64,000 nt of DNA, from positions 22,338,030 to 22,402,029 of the forward strand of contig JAKZAP010000016.1 in NCBI GenBank assembly GCA_023053575.1, read 5' to 3'. The notes beneath the pieces were generated by a model. It ran no database searches, was not told the DNA's origin, and worked only from the letters and a program-made list of their open reading frames with translations. Each line of letters opens with the position of its first letter. Position 1 is the first letter of the stretch. Below are positions 35,605 to 47,224 of this stretch, in pieces. The position numbers and the translations under genes are program-made. This DNA comes from Branchinecta lynchi (lineage: Eukaryota > Arthropoda > Branchiopoda > Anostraca > Branchinectidae).

Positions 35605-36018
35605 CCAGGGCTGGAAGCTCATATGGCACTTGCAAGACTTGGTAAATAAGAATGACGTTGGACCCTTGGAAATCGCGAGATTGTATCGTTTGGTATTTTT
35701 TTTTCCTTTCTGTAATCATCATAATCAAAACCCTTGAGGCAAAAATAATCATGTGCTCAAGGGGGTCATGAAAATGTAGGTTTTGCTTAGAAGTATGTAT
35801 GTACTTTGCGGTTAAGATCAGTACTTTAAGGGATGGTCGGATCTGGGAAGTGACAATTTCTAAGCCAATCTTGTCATGATTCTAATGTTCAAGTCAAGAC
35901 CACGAGGTCTTTCCTAATATCAAGTTTCATTAAGATCCGATTCCCCGTTCAAAAGTTATAAGTACGGTAACGTCAATATTCCCGATTTCCCCTCCTCCAC
36001 TGTCCCCACGGTAGTCGG
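35605..36018 (+). repeat. Helentron-like repeat, left part only
   Basis: Starts with a variant left hairpin (GGGCTGGAAGCTC then ATATGGCACTTGC) and keeps the ATCAAGTTTCATTAAGATCC core block. It stops where the Penelope-like frame begins. Confidence 0.6.
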
Positions 36019-36226
36019 ATGGGAAAATCTCTGCAAGTCGTGCAAGCATGAGCAAGAAATTGACCACGCCCTCTCCAACGGACACCGTCATAACTATACT
36101 TTCAAATCTGCACTTGCGGAACATATTTTCGAAAACCCATCCCATTCAGTATATTTTCAAAAAGCCAAAATTCTTGCAACTTGCACTGGACTCCATCAAA
36201 CCATTCGAGAAGCCGTTGAGATAAAG
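36019..36226 (+). pseudogene. Penelope-like element C-terminal fragment
   Basis: An open frame without ATG reads LCKSCKHEQEIDHALSNGH, then FKSALAEHIFENPSHSVYF, then AKILATCTGLHQTIREAVEI. SALAEH...F..AKIL....R..REA.EI resembles the segment after the GIY-YIG nuclease core in Penelope-like elements. It is cut on the left by one repeat copy and on the right by the left end of another. Confidence 0.6.
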
Positions 36227-36589
36227 AACAAGAGCTGAAAGCTCATATGGCACTTGCAGGAGTAGGCGGGAGTTTTTTGTTTGGGAGTTTTGTACAGAGT
36301 CGAATATTATTTTATTATGAATGAATGAATGAATACTTTTAATTTGTAAGTACTTTTAATTACTTACACTAGTAAGTAAAAAGTACTGTATTTTTTTAGC
36401 ATTTACTGCATTTCTAGAACTCCTCTTCTTCTTTGGGCGGTTCAATGGTCTTCAATATGGTTTCGACACTTATATCAAGTACGTTTCTTCTTTAAATTGT
36501 TGCTGCATAATTTCCCGTTTTAAAGGCGCTAGAAATGCATCTGTAAGCAAAACCCTTGAGGCAGAAGTACATAATCCATCCCAGTACAT

Positions 36590-37435
36590 AAAGGTATTCG
36601 GCAAGGTGCTATAACTTCACCCCCGCTATTTAACAATAGTGTGGCCGATGCCCAGAAGAAAGTTGAAATGAGTTTTATTTTTCGAGGTCTGGACCTGTCG
36701 CTACTAAATTATGCTGATGATATTTCTAACCTGAGTAAAACCCTGGCTTCGACAGAGAAGAATTTTGCCAGTTTAAGTGAGGAGTATAAGGATATCGGTT
36801 TAAAATTCAATCCGTGTAAGAGTGAATGCATCCAGTTTACTCGTAATCGACCAGGTTCCAATAGCGCTACAGTTTCTTTGGGTGATTCCAGTATCCAGCT
36901 TTCGTCGTCCCTAACTTATCTCGGTCTACCACTTGGTACCAACCTGAAAAGTACCCGTGCTGGACTACTCGGACATTTCGGTGCGAAGGCTAGAGCAGCT
37001 TACGGTCTATTAGTCAGTGCTAAAACTCGTTATAGTAGACCTATTTTGGCTAGACTTTACAAAGCTTACACAATCTCCCACATTCTAGCCCTATCTCCTT
37101 TTTGGAAGTTATTTAGCACAACTGATTTAAGGACCATTCGTAAATTGTTTTATAAATATTATAAGTACCTACTCGGCCTTCCCCCATGGGCTCGTAACCG
37201 CAAAGTTACGCAGCTTTACGGCGTTACTGATCCGTTTGTGGCTGTAGCCCAACGCCGTGCCGAGTTTGATTCTTCTCTAGACAGGTGTCATCAGTATTAT
37301 AGTGCGTTTGTATAGTCATTTCGTTTAGTTTAGTCTCATCTTTTTCTTTCCTTTATTGTTTTTCATATACTCAACATGGGCATGTTCTGTGCCATTTTTA
37401 TACGGGTTAATAAAATTATTGATTGATTGATTGAT
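36590..37435 (+). mobile_element. 5'-truncated non-LTR retrotransposon inside the Helentron-like copy B
   Basis: The frame starts RQGAITSPPLFNNSVADAQKK and continues to 37315 with the active site LLNYADDISNLS, KSECIQFTRNRP and LTYLGLPLGT, then a C-terminal helix-rich part. The 3' end reads AATAAAATTATTGATTGATT, a (ATTG)n tail. The truncation lies in the RT domain just before the YADD box. Confidence 0.85.
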
Positions 37436-38629
37436 AGCAGGTTCTTAGGGATCATTGATATATACAGTTGGTCAAAAGTAGAGCCCTTGTGGCACAAATG
37501 ATAATGGGTTGAGATGTATCGTTTGATAAAAAGTACTTTTCGACCTTGCGGTGAAGATGCGCACTTTAAGGGAGCTAGCACCTTATTTGTAAGCAAAACT
37601 GTTAAGGCAAAAAAGGAATGCTTATTATGTATAATGAATGCTTTATTTTGCTTAAAAGTATTTTTCTTAATTTGCGGTCATGATTGGTATTTTAAGGAAT
37701 GGTAGGATTTGGAAAGTGGCGAATTCTTAGCCAATCTTGTCCAATTTCTAACATTCCAGCCAAGTTTCATCGTCCTAGCACAATTGGAAGTACCTTTACT
37801 CGCGATCACCGGAATTCCGGACTCCCCCTTAAACTCCCCCCACAGTCGCCTGAGCCAATCCGGTTCTGTACATGATTTATCCTGAGCATCTGTTAGTTAT
37901 TCCGACAAAGTTCCATCCCTAGCTCTCCAGTCTAAGCCGGTCACATACCCCCCCCCCCCCCAGTTGTTGTCGGATCCGGTCCGGACATGAAAAAGATCAA
38001 CAGAGACATGTCCTCTGTTCAATTACAAAATTTCACTCAAATCCGATTACCCGTTCCAAAGTTACGCATGACTCAATATTCCGGATTCCCCCTTCCTCTA
38101 CTCCCCCACGACTATCTGATCGACTAAATTTTTATTTACATGTCAGTTTGATAAGGTCCCTGATACGCCTCCCAAGTTTCGTCATGAAAATCCTTTAGAA
38201 CCGCCATCACCGGAATTCAGGGAAACACCCCTCTACCCCCTCCAACCAAGTGTCCGGATCCAGTCCAAATGTGTAAACGATTTATCTGGAGCAGATGCTG
38301 GTTATTCCCAGCAAGTTTCACTCCGATCCCTCCATTCTAACCCTTTTTCGGGATTTCCAGTCTCCCTCCCCCCTCCCCCAACTCCTCGATAGCTGTCGAA
38401 TCCAGTTCGGACTTCAAATGGAACATCAGAGATATGTCGTTTATTCAGGAATTAAGTTTCATTTCAATCCGATCACCCGTTTGAAAGTTGACACACTACT
38501 CAATTTTCCGGGTTCCCCCACCCTCCACTCCCCCAAAATGGTCGGATCGGGAAACTGATTATTACTAGGTTGGTTTGGTCGGGTTCCCTGATACGCCTGC
38601 CAAGTTTCATCATCCTAGCACCCCCTAGT

Positions 38630-39165
38630 CTATATCAACCCCTACTAAGGTTCAACAACATATTTTGCCAACCACTTCGACCTTCGATTGATCTATTTCT
38701 CTCCGGACGAATTCTAACAAAGAATGACTCAAACACGAGCACAGCTGTACTAGTGTGATGAAAGAATGACTCATCCATGCGCAGAGCTATACAAGTGCGA
38801 AGAAAGGGGTAGGGGTTTGACGAAAACTAGAAAAAGCATTTCAAGTTCTCCAGCCCTTTAGCCCCCACCAGTTATCGGATCCGATCCGAATTTGACAACG
38901 AACATCCAAGACATTTGTTCTTCATACCTGTCAAGTTTAATGCACGCCCGATTATCTGCTATATCAACCCCTACTAAGGTTCAACAACATATTTTGCCAA
39001 CCCCTTCGACCTTCGATTGATGTAGCTCTCTCCGAACGAATCTTAGCAAATCATCCACGAGCAGAGCTGTACTAGCGTGATGAAAGATGACTCATCCATG
39101 CGCAGAGTTATACTAGTGCGAAGAAAGGGGCAGGGATTTGACGAAAACTAGAAAATGCATTTCAA
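38630..39165. repeat. Tandem duplication, period 329 bp
   Basis: TATATCAACCCCTACTAAGG starts two copies (38631 and 38960), each about 215 bp and over 90% alike, both ending near ACGAAAACTAGAAAA.GCATTTCAAG, with a related spacer. Confidence 0.75.
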
Positions 39166-39514
39166 GAGATTTCGGGTGTCCCCCTCCCAGTTATCGGATC
39201 CAATCCGAGTTTGACAATGAACATCCGAGACATTTGTGCTTGATACATGTCAAGTTTAATGCACGCCGGATTATCCGTTCTAAAGTTATGAATGTTACTA
39301 ATTTCCGGATTCCCCATGTGAAACCAACAAGTGATTATTTCCAAGTTAATCCGGTTGGGTCCCTGATACGCGTGCCAAGTTTTATCGTCCTAGGTCATGT
39401 GGAAGTGCCTAAACTAGCAAAATGCGGACAGACCGACAGACAGACAGACATTACGATCGCTATATGGGACTTGAGTAAGCTCAAGTGCCATAAAACTGAG
39501 CAGGCATTAACCGA

Positions 39515-39915
39515 GGCGAGTACTCGCTAGCGGAAACGTGGAACGGGGTTATTAAAGGAAGAAAAATGTAAGCCTCAGTCCTTTACTAACAACAAAACCG
39601 AAGTTGATCAAAATGCAGAAAAAAGTGTTTCCTGCCGTCGCCCCAATCGTGCAGCAAAAAAGCAGCCGCGTAAAAAATTAAATCTCAGCACCAGTTTTTT
39701 TCAGTAATTATTCAAAGTAATAGATACAGGCGAGTACTCCATAATAGAAACGTAGAGAGGTTATTAATAAAATAATATTTAAGTTTTCAGCCCTTTATTA
39801 ATAAAATAAAACCGAAGTTGACCAAAATGGAAAAAAAACTTTCCTGTCATCGCCCCAATCGTGCAGCAAAAACAGCGTCCATGTCAAAAATTAAATCTCC
39901 GGACTAGTTTTTTCA
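39515..39915. repeat. Tandem duplication, period about 213 bp
   Basis: Both units have GGCGAGTACTC, AAAACCGAAGTTGA.CAAAATG and CGCCCCAATCGTGCAGCAAA. No ORF. Confidence 0.7.
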
Positions 39916-40065
39916 TTAGGCTATAGTGGTATGTGAAGATAATTTACAGAAGTTGAACCAAAGGATTGACAGCCTGACGAGGACCCTTGCCAAGAAGTGC
40001 CGAAATATCGCTGATGAAGAATCGTAGCTGACGTATCTGTTGTAAACATTGTTTGAATAAAAAAT

Positions 40066-40196
40066 GTCCAAGTTAGTTTGGTAGAGTCCCTAATATGCCT
40101 GCCAAGTTTCATCGTCCTAGCACATCTGAAAGTATCCTAACTCTAGATGACTGGCCTGACAGACAGACCGAAAAGTGCCATAAAGTGCCATAAAAA
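40066..40196 (+). repeat. Right-end fragment of the Helentron-like family
   Basis: CCTGCCAAGTTTCATCGTCC, then GACAGACAGACCGAAAAGTG and a doubled AAAGTGCCATAAA. The left part is missing. Confidence 0.55.
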
Positions 40197-40667
40197 CAGT
40201 TTTGAGGAGTACGGTACTGTGACCTTGCTCCAGAGCAAGGGCTCATATGTTGGCGCATGCTCAAACATCGGAGCACTGTGCCCTAAAATGAGGATGTCTT
40301 TATTTGAATCAAATACCAGCAGATTAGGGCCATGATCCATGACAAAGTCTTGGCTTTCGTTTTTGGCTCATTGGAAAGATAAAACATTCAGCTGTAAACC
40401 TGCTTTTCTCAAACTCCCTCCTTCTTTAGTTTTCTGGCAAGCGTACTTAAAGCAGACCCTGGCAAATTGCCCGAAGTCGCCCCATATATGGGGCAGCGTG
40501 TGATGTCCGTTTTATGAAATCTTTAATCCCCGCTAAATTGGGTGATTTAACGTATTATTGGTTCACATTCTTTATCGAAGTCGCCCCATGTATGGGCCGA
40601 CTTCGGACGGTACTTCTTATAAACGCTAGAGTAGTGTTTTCTCAGTTAGAAAACCTTAAAAAGACAT

Positions 40668-42529
40668 AACAAGAGCTACGAGCTCATATGGCACTTGTTA
40701 CGAGTAGGTGGTACAAGAAACTAGATGAGAATGTCACAAAATCCCCCCTTCAACCACCCCTAGGATTAGACCTAGAAATAAGGTATTTAATTTCACGTCA
40801 ATGATGTATGTAGGACTTGTGCTTGCTCTTCTCACCAATTTCGTCCTGGTCCCTCCACTCTAAGCGTTTCCCAAGATTTCCGGTTCCCCTCTCCAACTCC
40901 CCCCGAAGTCACTTGTTCCTGTTTGGATTTTATGTGGATCGTTTGAGACACGAGGTCTTTCCAAATACCAAGTTTCATTAAGATCCGATCACCCGTTCAA
41001 GAGTTATAAATACCTCAAGATTCCGGATTCCCCCTCCGGCCACTCCCCCCACGATGATCGGATCATGCAAACGACTATTGTCAAGTCGATTTATTCAATT
41101 CTCTGATATGCCAGCCCAGTTGCAACGTCCTAGTGCATCAGGAAGTACCGAACTCACGTTTAATCAGAAATCCGGCCCCCCCTCCCAACTCCCCCCATAT
41201 TGCTCGAATCCGGTCCGGTAATGTCAATGATGTATCTAGGACTTGTGCTTGCTCTTTCGACCAAGTTTCATCCTGATCCCTCCACTCTAAACATTTCAAA
41301 AGATTTCCGGTTCCCCTCTCGAACTCCCCCCGAAGTCACCGGATCCGGTCTGGATTTTATGTGGATCGTCTGAGACAAGAGGTCTTTCCAAATATCAAGT
41401 TTCATTAAGATCCGATCACCCACTCAAGAGTTATAAATACCTCGAGATTCCGGATTCCGCCTCCGGCCACTCCCCCCACGATGATCGGATCATGCAAACG
41501 ACTATTGTCAAGTCGATTTATTCAATTCCCTGATATGCCAGCCCAGTTGCAACGTCCTAGTGCATCAGGAAGTACTGAACTCACGTTTAATCAGAAATCC
41601 GCCCTCCCCCCTCCCAACTCCCCCCATATTGCTCGAATCCGGTCCGGTAATGTCAATGATGTATCTAGGACTTGTGCTTGCTCTTTCGACCAAGTTTCAT
41701 CCTGATCCCTCCACTCTAAGCATTTCCCAAGATTTCCCGTTCCCCTCTCGAACTCCCCCCGAAGTCACCGGATCCGGTCTGGATTTTATGTGGATCGTCT
41801 GAGACAAGAGGTCTTTCCAAATATCAAGTTTCATTAAGATCTGATCACCCGCTCAAGAGTTATAAATACCTCAAGATTCCGGATTCCGCCACCAGCCACT
41901 CCCCCCATGATGATCGGATCATGCAAACGACTATTGTCAAGCCGGTTTATTCAAGTCTCTGATATCCCAGCCCAGTTGCATCGTCCTAGTGCATCAGGAA
42001 GTACCGAGCTACGTTTAATCATAAATCTCCCCCCCCCCCCAACTCCCCCCATATTGCTCGAATCCGGTCCGGTTCTGTCAATGATGTATTCTAGGACCTG
42101 TGCTTGCTCTTCCCACCAAGTTTCATCCTGATCCCTCCACTCTAAGCATTTCCCAAGATTTCCGGTTCCCCTCTACAACCCCCCCCCCCCCCCCGAAGTG
42201 ACCGAATCCGGTCCGGATTTTATGCGGATCGTCTGAGACACAAGGTCTTTCCAAATACCAAGTTTCATTAAGATCCGATCACCCGTTCAAGAGATATAAA
42301 TACCTCAAGATTCCGGATTCCCCCTCCCTCCATTCCCCCACAATGCTCGGATCGGGGAAGTGACTATTTCCAACGTAATCATTTGTCGTCCCTGATATGC
42401 CTGCCAAGTTTCAACGTCCTAGCTTATGTGGAAATGCCCGAACTAGCAAAACCCGGACCGACAGACCGACGGACGGACAGAAATTGCGATCGCTATATGG
42501 CACTTGGCCGAAGGGCAATTGCCATAAAA
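40668..42529 (+). mobile_element. Helentron-like repeat, copy C, with 425-bp tandem array
   Basis: Best complete copy. The left end is AACAAGAGCTACGAGCTC then ATATGGCACTTG. The right end is CTATATGGCACTTGGCCGAA / GGGCAATTGCCATAAAA. ATGGCACTTG near the left end reappears inverted in the right hairpin. The core is a tandem array of about 3.6 units. Left flank (aaaagacat) and right flank (acgggttgg) share no duplication. No protein-coding part. Confidence 0.72.
40785..42330 (+). repeat. Tandem array, period 425-429 bp, about 3.6 units
   Basis: ATGATGTAT.TAGGAC.TGTGC lies at 40801, 41227, 41656 and 42081. Units are over 90% alike and contain the TCAAGTTTCATTAAGATC and CGGATCATGCAAACGACTAT blocks and a homopolymer C run of varying length. 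Confidence 0.85.
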
Positions 42530-44560
42530 ACGGGTTGGAGAGACGTCCCGGCATCATCTTGTAGCTACAGTAGGCTACCCAGTACTAGCCACGACCTCTT
42601 AAAATGAGCATCGAAGGCGAGGTTTTTTAAGTTCGCTTTTTCCTGCCAAATTTAATTATTTCTGTGCATATTCTATCTTTTAATGTTTCTCAAATCTCAA
42701 GCCTAAAACTGGTTTAAGAGCCCAACTAAATGACGCGCCTTGGCAGAAAATAAAGAATACCACAAACGGCGCCGCAGGCTGAATTTCTTGAAATATGTAT
42801 GATTAAAGCGTCTTTTTGGGATACATAACAAAAGTAAGAACTACCGACGAAATGACAGATCACTCGTTTTGTCTGTGGCCAGTGCTTCATAAAGACCTCC
42901 TTCTCAATACTTGTCCAAACCTTAGCTTGCATGATTTTTTTTTAAACCTACGTCTCTGCTAAACGAAATATTTTTGCACAGAACCAAAAACGTTGGGACT
43001 ATACACCGCAGACAAAAATGTAGAAAATCGGCCTCTCTGCTTTCAGAAACATTTCGGTACAAGCCCGACTGTGAAATTCAAAGTTTGGTAACTACCTTTA
43101 CGTAATTCTGGCAAGCGGACTGATATTTTGACAAGATCAAAACCTATACAGCTGTGAGTAGGATTCTCTGTAGCATGTGAGGGGAGGGGGGAGGACGATA
43201 ATTTTCTTAACCAAATTTAGGTTTTAATTAGTTCGGCTGTGTCTCTATATCATGAAAATGGGACGGCTCACTTTGTCGTGTTTTGTTTAACTCAGAATAA
43301 GCAGAGTAGGAGAATAGGCTGTTGTGGTCACTTGAAAAAGAAAAAGACAGCACAAAGATTAACTGTAATCCGAAACCTTAATTTACTTAGAAGCGATTCA
43401 ATACTGAGCAATACAGTAAGTCTGTAGGCTATACTGTGTAAATTATGATGACACAGACAAATATTGTAATGGTCCAAACATCTCGATAGTGTAAAATATC
43501 CGGATAGTACAACCATCACAATAGTAAAATACCCCTCAGCCAAGTTGTCCAGTTTTGTATTAGTACTAATCCATAAATGAATACTTGAACCATCCTCCAA
43601 GCTGATCACAACAACTCGTGTTTTTGGGAAATAGCTCAGTGGGCCTCGAAAGGGTCAAAAACCCAAACAAAAATTGGCTTCTTTTGTCCTTGGGGTAGGG
43701 AGTAATGTTTAAAAGCTGAAAAGTACCAAAAATACCAAAGAAACATTTTTCATTTTTGGTTAATGCTTCATTACTTATGATCACAAAACGGTCTGGGGAA
43801 CACCTTTTTTCGGAGTGAGTAATCCCTCGGGTTAAGCACTTAAACATGTAATTCGACACAACCATTTTCACCAGTCTTTTCTGCAACAATTAATTACTTT
43901 CTAGAAATACTGCCTCAATTAATCTGAACACATATTAAAGCTGTTGCCTTCTGGTATCATCAGCATGCCAACTTCTTACGATTGAATATTAGTCCAGCAA
44001 AGCACCCACCACAATACATTTGCCAACAGATTTGCACATCATACGTCACACCGCTTGCTCTGACTCCAAGTTTTCTACTGAGAAGTTGCAACTCAGACCG
44101 CAAGTGGCGTACTGGTGCGTACTGGTTGAGGCTCCCAAGCTGTGTCCCAAAAATAAATCGAGCTTGCAGAACTGCCTAGATGATTAAGCCTACCTACAGG
44201 ATAAATAAGTCTAACGCCCTAAGTCTAAGCCTCTGCTAAGCCTAACCTGCAGGATAAAGCCTTATTTTGCTCTAAGCTGAAATTCAGGGTTGTTAGGCTA
44301 ATCAAACAATACCTTAAAGAAAATTATTTCACGGTTAAAACTTTATGAGCTTTAGCCTACCTCTTCAACTTGATTTATTCTAGATTGTGTGAAGCTGTAC
44401 CAATCAGGTACCAATCCACTATTCAATCCCTGAAAAACACACTTCTGTCAACATTTGAATACTGCGCCACAATTTCCTAAGAGTTGACATGCAGAGGTAA
44501 TTGAAAAAATGAAAGAGTCAAAGAAACTAGGACGAAACACTGGCGAAACAGGTGAATACT
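42530..44560. other. Intergenic sequence, nothing recognised
   Basis: No gene family, RNA or clear repeat was seen. The 107-codon antisense frame at 43566-43889 has no recognisable domain. Confidence 0.45.
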
Positions 44561-44631
44561 CTTTATGACTTTATTTCAAAACACGCCAGATCCTCAGGCA
44601 GAAGGAGTAAGCGTGTCCGTTCGACTCAAAG

Positions 44632-45208
44632 TCAAAGACTCAAATCGGCAGAGAGGGGAGACCGGGGGTTGGCCGTCAGGTGTTGAGATCCATACGAGTG
44701 GGCTGGGTGGTTCAATCGTTTTGCCCCAGCAAGTATCCGGTGATAGACTCTGCTTTCGACTTTTCCCCGGAATGGGGAGAACTTAGGGTGGGGATTGGCA
44801 GTCAGAAGGCTCTGGGAGCGGATGCGAGAAATGTCTCGAAGTGGGATTGGCCTGTTGGTTGTTTGACGGGCTGACGTCGCTTCCTTAGCCACTTTGTCGG
44901 CAATGTCATTCCCCCGTATCCACATGTGGCTGGGGATGTACTGGAGGGATATGGAGCATTCTTTTTTTGGAGAGCTCGTTGATCAGCTAGACTGTCATGT
45001 GGAGGTCGATGCCTTCATTTTCGCATGTCGGGACCGCTAACGACTGGAGAGCTGACATCGAGTCGGAGTTGATCATCACGTTCATGGGAATTGTTGGGAG
45101 TGGTAGTAGGGTCTCAAGTGCCAGGTTTATTGCACAGATTTCTGCTGACATGATGCAAAGGGGGGGGGCGGGGGAGGGAGTTTTTTCAGAGTGACGATGT
45201 TCAGCCAT
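44632..45208 (-). pseudogene. RNase H domain remnant of a non-LTR retrotransposon
   Basis: Two frames (45208-44987 and about 44960-44632) with a shift between them. SAEICAINLALE and MINSDSMSAL hold the catalytic Glu and Asp; SLQYIPSHMWIRGNDIADKV / AKEA is the last RNase H motif. Such a domain follows RT in I/R1-type elements; no RT is attached. Confidence 0.75.
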
Positions 45209-45419
45209 TTTTTGGGATCCATGAACGTAAGTGATGACCTACGATTTCGGAAAAGTTGTCCGTCTGTTAAAACGATAACTCTCCAAGGGGTTGAGATATT
45301 TCGTTTAAACTTGGCATGACGACTCTTTTGGTCAAAGTTCAGGTCAAGTTCGAAGATCGGCTCTGTAGCCCTGTATTTGTTGGTGGGTGGGTGGGGGGGG
45401 ATATCGAAACAAATATTTT

Positions 45420-45830
45420 TGAAAGCTAATGAAGTCGATTTTGGGGTGAGGAGACATACTTGATCCGAATATTAAAACTATTTCTCGCCTCACAAGTAGT
45501 TCATCCGGAATCCGGCAACCCGGGAAATTTGTGAAAAGTAAAAGTTTAATCTGAAGTTGTTAGAGGTTGGATTTAGGGTTAAGGAAACATGCTGAATCCG
45601 AATACGAATTTATTTTCTTGCCGTACAAGTGGTTCACAAAGAATCCGGCAAAACCGGAAAAACTGTGAAAAGTAAAAGTTTAATCTGAAGTTTCTTAGAG
45701 GTTACATTCAGAGGTAAGGAAGGAGACGTGCGGAATCCGAATACGAAATTTTTTTTGTCTTGCCGGACAAGTAGTTCGCCCGGAATCTGGCCGCAACCGG
45801 ATATTTAGCATGAAGTTTTAAGACCCAGTG
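45420..45830. repeat. Tandem repeat, period about 132-142 bp
   Basis: Three units with a CAAGTAGTTC / CAAGTGGTTC block (near 45490, 45622, 45768), GTGAAAAGTAAAAGTTTAAT and GCTGAATCCGAATACGAA. They are diverged in length and sequence. Confidence 0.7.
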
Positions 45831-46187
45831 TTATAGTCGATATAGGGTGAGGAGACAATACATGCCGTTGCAGCCTTCGAAAATACTAAAGATCGTTGAG
45901 AGATTCGGTATCGGGGTAATGAGACATGCTGAATCCAGTTTGAACTTTCTATCCTCGATGGATAAGCTGGCACAATCTGCCAAAGCCCGGAAATTTGGAT
46001 CGAAAGGCTCGCCTCTCAATGTCGCCAGCTCTTTTGCTCTGCATGCAGTTCGCCGAGAGTAGCCTACTGCTAAAAGGAGGAATTCGGTCAAGTGGTCACG
46101 TTGGTCTGGAATGAATTAGAGAGGAGATGCATGCATGCTGAATCCGAATTGGTTTTAGGATATGGTAAAATGTTAAACGGGTTTGAC

Positions 46188-46372
46188 CAGGCCCGTATCC
46201 AGGAATTTATTTCGGGGGGGGGGGGGAGGAGTCTATTGGCTGCTGGTCGGACAAAAAAGTACAAAAAACACATAGATCAGAGGGAAAAGCCTATAAAATG
46301 ATTATTTTTGTCTGTTTCGGGGGGGGGGGTCAACCCCCTAACCCCCCCCCCTGGATACGGCCTTGGGTTTCA
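46188..46372. mobile_element. Small MITE with GGCC(C)GTATCCAGG ends and long G runs
   Basis: CCAGGCCCGTATCCAGGAAT at the left and CCTGGATACGGCCTTGG at the right are inverted. Two G runs (over 10 each) lie just inside the left end and the middle, and C runs inside the right end. Confidence 0.65.
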
Positions 46373-46439
46373 CGAAGACGGGGAATCTACAAGATTCGCT
46401 TGTCTGGATCAAGCAGTCCAATAAATATTAAATATTTGG

Positions 46440-47150
46440 GATCTCATTGAAACCTTTGCTCTTGTTTAACGTGAGTTGCTGATGGGAGGCCAGTGCTTGG
46501 TCCTGTTTATGAGCATGAGAAGTCAGATTTCTCAGCACTGGATGGACAAGCTTCAAACCCCGTTTAATTCTATCCCCAGTAATTGCTCTAGCTTTCCCCT
46601 TTGGACTCCTTGTGATTTTCCACCTATTTTTGCCACTGAGGTCGAGCGCAAGCTCCTATCTATTGGTATGATACAGCCGGGGGAGCTGATCGTATTTCGG
46701 CTAGGTATCTGAGGTTTGCATCAAGTAAAACTTTCTTATTCTAGCGGTGCTATTCAACGGTTTTCTAAGACAAGCTTACCTGTCAGATTCGCTGATGATA
46801 GTGGGCCAAGTCGAGAACGACAGATCCGTCTAGTTCTGATAATTACCGACCGATTGCTTTGGCTAAGGTGCTACCGAAGTTTTTGAGAAATACTTAGCTT
46901 ACCAAATGAAACAGTGACTCATCACTGCGCCCTGTCAGTTTGGCTTCAAACATAAGTGTGGAGTTGATTTCGCGATTTTCCTTCTGAAGTTCGTGGTGGA
47001 TTATTTTCTGTTTTTCTCGACTCCGCGGTTTTTAAGTTCTGTTGAAGCGTTTTAAGGCGTTCGATCGCGTTAACCACCATAACCTACTATGCTACATGTT
47101 CTGGTGCGCAGAGGGGTCACAATCGTGTACGTAAAAATATTAGAGCTGCA
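46440..47150 (+). pseudogene. Decayed non-LTR reverse transcriptase fragment
   Basis: Pieces in several frames: SSDNYRPIALAKVL, then FEKY..QFGFKHKCGVDFAIF, then KAFDRVNHHNLLCYM. They match the order ANYRPIALAAVV..QYQFGFKEKSSTEFCVF..AAFDRANHEKLLFKM of the element at 53500-54936, so this is an older relative with several shifts and stops. Confidence 0.72.
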
Positions 47151-47224
47151 TCAACTGTAACGAACCGGACAAAACTTGCTGTTCTTTCAACAAAATGGAA
47201 GCAGCCGAGTAATCCTAACCCCAG

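Larger units (their letters stand above)
36227..39495 (+). mobile_element. Helentron-like repeat, copy B, carrying a retrotransposon insertion
   Basis: The left end AACAAGAGCTGAAAGCTC / ATATGGCACTTG is at 36227. The right end, a hairpin TGGGACTTGAG / TAAG / CTCAAGTGCCATAAAA, ends near 39495. The core holds several diverged units (37700-38600, 38860-39400) and a 329-bp duplication. A non-LTR fragment is inserted at about 36590-37435. Flanks differ, with no target duplication. Confidence 0.62.

Noticed and set aside
40785..42330. CRISPR-like or satellite-centromere array
   Set aside because: Units of 425 bp inside a transposon-like element in an animal genome; no short spaced repeats.
43566..43889. 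107-codon antisense ORF
   Set aside because: No start context, splice sites or domain; composition like surrounding non-coding DNA.
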